From: JBGANR01 sp044222225
GTDB taxonomy: Bacteria; Actinomycetota; Actinomycetes; Mycobacteriales; Mycobacteriaceae
Length of the DNA stretch: 64,000 bases
Reading direction: 5' to 3'
Assembly: GCA_044222225.1 (NCBI GenBank)
Contig: JBGANR010000024.1
Span: 1 to 64,000, forward strand
The notes under the pieces are model-generated. The model was given only the letters and a program-made list of their open reading frames with translations. It ran no database searches and had not been told where the DNA came from. Below, in pieces: positions 61,569-64,000 of the stretch (within the stretch, counting starts at the first letter, position 1; each line of letters starts with the position of its first letter). The position numbers and the translations under genes are program-made.

Positions 61569-61707
61569 GATCTGGGTCCTTTCATAGGGGCGCTCCCTCC
61601 GAACGGGTCCGTTTGGATGCAAAGAGCGTCCGCGATTTCTCGCACTCTCAACGTATGCTTCTCGGGCGCCATCGCTGTAGTCCGGGAATCCACTGACGTG
61701 ACACTGC

Positions 61708-61736
61708 TTGACTAGATACGAGTCATCCTGTATGTA
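61708..61736 (+). promoter_or_regulatory. Promoter of the LuxR-type gene with dyad
   Basis: TTGACT (61708) and TATGTA (61731) are 17 nt apart. The ATG is 6 nt behind the second box, so the message would be leaderless. TGACT-N7-AGTCA (61709-61725) is a small palindrome in the spacer, a possible operator in the divergent precursor/regulator gap. Confidence 0.45.
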
Positions 61737-61742
61737 AGAGAG

Positions 61743-62588
61743 ATGGAACCGTCGGGGGAAATCACGGCCGCTGCGCCGGCTCAGCAGTTTGAGGAGAGTT
61801 GGTGCGATGCAGGTGGGTCTGCTTGCCGTCGAACGGGTGGTGCCGAATCGACAGACGAAGATCTCGGGGCTGCAGGCAAGCTGGATAGACCGACCGTCGT
61901 CGCTGGATCCACGGCCTCCGCTGACGATGCTGTCGTGCTGGTCGGGGCCGGTGTGTCGTTCGGAGCCGGTCGTGTGGCGGAGCAGTCCGAAGCCTTGGTC
62001 GGCAAGGTGGCCAATCTTGAATCGTTTGCAACTGTGATGGCCAAGTGTGTCGTCGGCATCAGCGTCGAGTCGAGGCGATGTCTGGTGGAGCGGACGATTT
62101 CGACGGCTATTGGTCGACGGCTTGGTTTCGCGCAGACTGTGATCGATCATGTCGGTCGAGTGTCGGCAGAAGCGTCGGCGATCCTGATTGCGGCCGCGGT
62201 AGTGGGTAGTCCCTTCGGACTTGGTGATCTGCTGCCGTTCCTAGAGGCATCTCACGATCGAGATGGGCTGCAGACGGCCATGTCCGAACTAGAATCGCGC
62301 GGGATTGTGCACAAGATTGATGAAGGCTACTACGCTTTGAAGTTCTTCGCTAGGGCTGCCCGTCAGGACTTGGAGAGTGCGGTACATTGCGACGAAAGTA
62401 TTCCGAGTCGTAGAGAGTTCGAAGTCGCCGGTCTTATTGCGGACGGGCTCACGAACTATCAGATCGGGCGGCGCCTGGGACTCAGTGAGAGGACTATCGA
62501 GACGTATGTGAGGAGACTGTTTGTCAAACTTCAGGTGTTCTCTCGTTCAGAGGTTGCGGTCTGGTTCATGAGACGACAATGTTGTTGA
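61743..62588 (+). CDS. LuxR-type transcriptional regulator
   Basis: A 281-residue protein. The C-terminal LuxR helix-turn-helix contains RREFEVAGLIADGLTNYQIG and LSERTIETYVRRLFVKLQV. The middle (about residues 130-215) resembles the winged-helix part of large ATP-binding LuxR regulators. The N-terminal 100 residues look like no known domain, and no P-loop is present, so it may be a truncated or orphan LAL regulator. It is divergent from the precursor gene and probably controls the cluster. Confidence 0.75.
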   Translation: MEPSGEITAAAPAQQFEESWCDAGGSACRRTGGAESTDEDLGAAGKLDRPTVVAGSTASADDAVVLVGAGVSFGAGRVAEQSEALVGKVANLESFATVMAKCVVGISVESRRCLVERTISTAIGRRLGFAQTVIDHVGRVSAEASAILIAAAVVGSPFGLGDLLPFLEASHDRDGLQTAMSELESRGIVHKIDEGYYALKFFARAARQDLESAVHCDESIPSRREFEVAGLIADGLTNYQIGRRLGLSERTIETYVRRLFVKLQVFSRSEVAVWFMRRQCC

Positions 62589-62631
62589 TGCGATCTGGTG
62601 CCGAGGGATGTCGGGGGCTTCCAGGCGGCAT

Positions 62632-62656
62632 CAGGTGACCGATTGCATGTCACCTG
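62632..62656 (+). terminator. Hairpin behind the LuxR-type gene
   Basis: CAGGTGAC / GTCACCTG, perfect 8-bp stem, 9-nt loop, 43 bases after the stop. No T-run follows. The rest of the 284-bp gap to recO (62589-62872) shows nothing I can name. Confidence 0.45.
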
Positions 62657-62872
62657 GTGTTGTGGGGCGAGAGGGTGATTACCAGCCGGTATTGTCGTAT
62701 TCTGCGGTTCGGTTCCCTCCGTTGACCTCGGTGTTTTTGGTGCGATATCTGCCATTCAGAGATCTGGCGGTGTGGGGACGGTAGGGCTCCTGCGTCGTGT
62801 CAGGCTGGACGAACTCAGAACGGCTCGGCGCGCGTCGCTGCCGCCCTGAGAATCGGGTGGGAGACTGGACCG

Positions 62873-63724
62873 ATGAGGTCGTACCGGGACGAGGCGGTGG
62901 TGGTGCGCCACCACAACCTCGGCGAGGCCGACCGGATCGTCACGTTGCTGACCGTCGAGCATGGGCTGGTGCGGGCCGTCGCCAAGGGGCTGCGGCGCAC
63001 GCGCTCCAAGTTCGGCGGCCGGCTGGAGCCGTTCGCGCACGTCTCGGTGGTGTTGTACCCGGGACGCAGCCTGGACCTCATCACCGGCGCCGACACCATC
63101 GACGCCTGGGACGATCGGCTCACCGCCGACTACGAGACCTACGCCACGGCGTGCACCGTCCTCGAGACCGCCGAGCGGCTGGCCGGTGAGGAACGTGCTC
63201 CGGCACCCCGCTTGCAGCGGTTGACGGTCGGCGCGCTGGCAGCGCTCGCGATGACGGAGCGGCCGCGCCAGTACGTGCTCGACGCCTATCTGTTGCGCGC
63301 GATGCACCAGGCGGGATGGGCGCCGTCGCTCGACGCCTGCGCGCAATGCGGCAGGCCGGGGCCCCATCGGGCCTTCCACGCCGCGGTCGGCGGGGCGGTC
63401 TGCGTGCGCTGTCGGCCCGCCGGTTCGGCGACGCCGAGCGAGGGCGTGCTCGCGCTCATGGACGCGCTGTACCGCGGCCGTTGGGACGCGACCGGCGACG
63501 CGACGGCCGCCGCGCGGCGCGAGGCGAGTGGGCTCGTCGCCGGTCATCTGCAGTGGCACCTCGAACGACGCCTGCGCGCGTTGCCGCTGCTCGTCGCGGA
63601 GCGACGTCGGCTCGACGGCATGGATCGTGGCGAGGACGCCGGCGGCGCCCGGGCGTCCGAGTCGGCGCGAGAACCCGGAAGGAGTACGGATTCGGTGCGA
63701 ACAGAAGAGGAGAGGGCCGGGTGA
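62873..63724 (+). CDS. recO: DNA repair protein RecO
   Basis: A 283-residue RecO. The N-terminal OB domain has RDEAVVVRHHNLGEADRIVTLL (here by ends RDEAVV and IVTLL), and the C-terminal part has a zinc site CAQC ... CVRC. It loads RecA with RecF/RecR. The C-terminal 35 residues are low-complexity. Its stop overlaps the uppS GTG. Codon use is back to the high-GC backbone. Confidence 0.94.
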   Translation: MRSYRDEAVVVRHHNLGEADRIVTLLTVEHGLVRAVAKGLRRTRSKFGGRLEPFAHVSVVLYPGRSLDLITGADTIDAWDDRLTADYETYATACTVLETAERLAGEERAPAPRLQRLTVGALAALAMTERPRQYVLDAYLLRAMHQAGWAPSLDACAQCGRPGPHRAFHAAVGGAVCVRCRPAGSATPSEGVLALMDALYRGRWDATGDATAAARREASGLVAGHLQWHLERRLRALPLLVAERRRLDGMDRGEDAGGARASESAREPGRSTDSVRTEEERAG

Positions 63725-64000
63725 GTCCCCGTCGTAACCCGCTGCGTCGACGGATCGCGGCGGTGCCCGCGGGCCCGGCGCCGAGCGTGCGCCCGCCGGA
63801 TCCGCATCCGTCGGGGGCCCGGCCGCCGGCGATCCCGCCGGAGTTCGTGCCGAAGCACATCGCACTCGTCATGGACGGCAACGGACGTTGGGCGCAGGAG
63901 CGCGGTTTGCCGCGCACCGAGGGACACAAGCGCGGCGAAGCCGTGCTCATGGATGCCGTCTGCGGCTGCATCGAACTCGGCGTCACGCACCTGTCGGCGT
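63721..64000 (+). CDS. uppS: Polyprenyl diphosphate synthase (partial)
   Basis: The first 93 residues of a cis-prenyltransferase, cut by the window end. After a Pro-rich N-terminus of about 45 residues comes the catalytic motif ALVMDGNGRWAQERG with the essential Asp, and GHKRGEAVLMDAV. It makes the decaprenyl carrier lipid for cell-wall synthesis. The GTG overlaps the recO stop. Confidence 0.94.
   Translation, partial: MSPRRNPLRRRIAAVPAGPAPSVRPPDPHPSGARPPAIPPEFVPKHIALVMDGNGRWAQERGLPRTEGHKRGEAVLMDAVCGCIELGVTHLSA

Noticed and set aside
61437..62150. 237-codon minus-strand frame covering the precursor and antisense to the LuxR-type gene
   Set aside because: Only its last 43 codons have a ribosome site and RiPP features; the rest is antisense to a better-supported regulator and has no recognisable domain.
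52342..62872. tRNA, integrase or attachment repeats marking the accessory island
   Set aside because: None could be seen at either boundary; the island claim rests on base composition and gene content only.
1..64000. CRISPR arrays, rRNA or tRNA genes
   Set aside because: No regularly spaced repeats and no convincing tRNA or rRNA sequence was noticed on reading.

Overview
The window is high-GC actinobacterial DNA. Gene order and content point to a mycolic-acid-type actinobacterium (Mycobacteriales; Tsukamurella, Gordonia or a relative would fit, but the genus cannot be fixed from this stretch). The backbone comEC-holA-rpsT ... ATP-grasp/alpha-E/transglutaminase ... lepA ... sulfate transporter and cys genes ... 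hemW-hrcA-dnaJ-rsmE-phoH-ybeY-corC-era-recO-uppS matches, as I recall it, the Rv2361c-Rv2415c neighbourhood of Mycobacterium tuberculosis. Many genes start with GTG and overlap the previous stop by 4 bases (GTGA/ATGA), so operons are tight.

Region by region: 1-1.7 kb holds the end of comEC, holA and rpsT. 1.9-6.0 kb is a haem iron-acquisition operon: an MTB12-like lipoprotein, haem oxygenase, and the HmuT/HmuU/HmuV-type ABC importer. 6.0-8.6 kb is a DrrAB-type ABC exporter with its PadR regulator. 8.8-12.4 kb is the conserved ATP-grasp / alpha-E / transglutaminase trio. 12.4-14.8 kb is prpD-prpB (propionate). 14.9-18.6 kb has lepA, a repeat-tailed membrane protein and a nitronate monooxygenase. 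18.8-32.4 kb is mainly sulfur assimilation: a sulfate ABC importer (subI-cysT-cysW-cysA) and, on the other strand, sulfite reductase-cysH-cysD-cysN plus a sirohydrochlorin ferrochelatase. Both sulfur loci are preceded by small Cys-containing leader-peptide candidates. Between them lie an Uma2 protein, an HbpS-like haem-binding protein divergent from a two-component system, and a DoxX-like protein. 33.8-42.0 kb is a sugar or polyol catabolic operon (ABC importer, Zn-dehydrogenase, FGGY kinase, SIS protein) divergent from a SorC-type regulator. 42.7-52.3 kb is the housekeeping run hemW to era.

52.4-62.8 kb, between era and recO, is an accessory island with visibly lower G+C (about half in much of it). 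It carries a TetR/MFS efflux pair and a RiPP cluster that is collinear with the streptolysin S sag operon: a 43-residue precursor (A), a SagB-type azoline dehydrogenase (B), a RRE/E1-like leader-binding protein (C), a YcaO cyclodehydratase (D), a CPBP protease (E) and a SagF-sized membrane protein (F). A BAAT-type alpha/beta hydrolase stands where sagGHI would be. A LuxR-type regulator is divergent from the precursor. The precursor core has only Thr as cyclisable residue. A 914-bp IS5-family element sits inside the dehydrogenase gene with a 3-bp target duplication, and the leader-binding gene has a frameshift in an A-run. In this strain the pathway therefore looks freshly inactivated or phase-switched. 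This cluster is the most likely undescribed system in the window. The window ends inside uppS.
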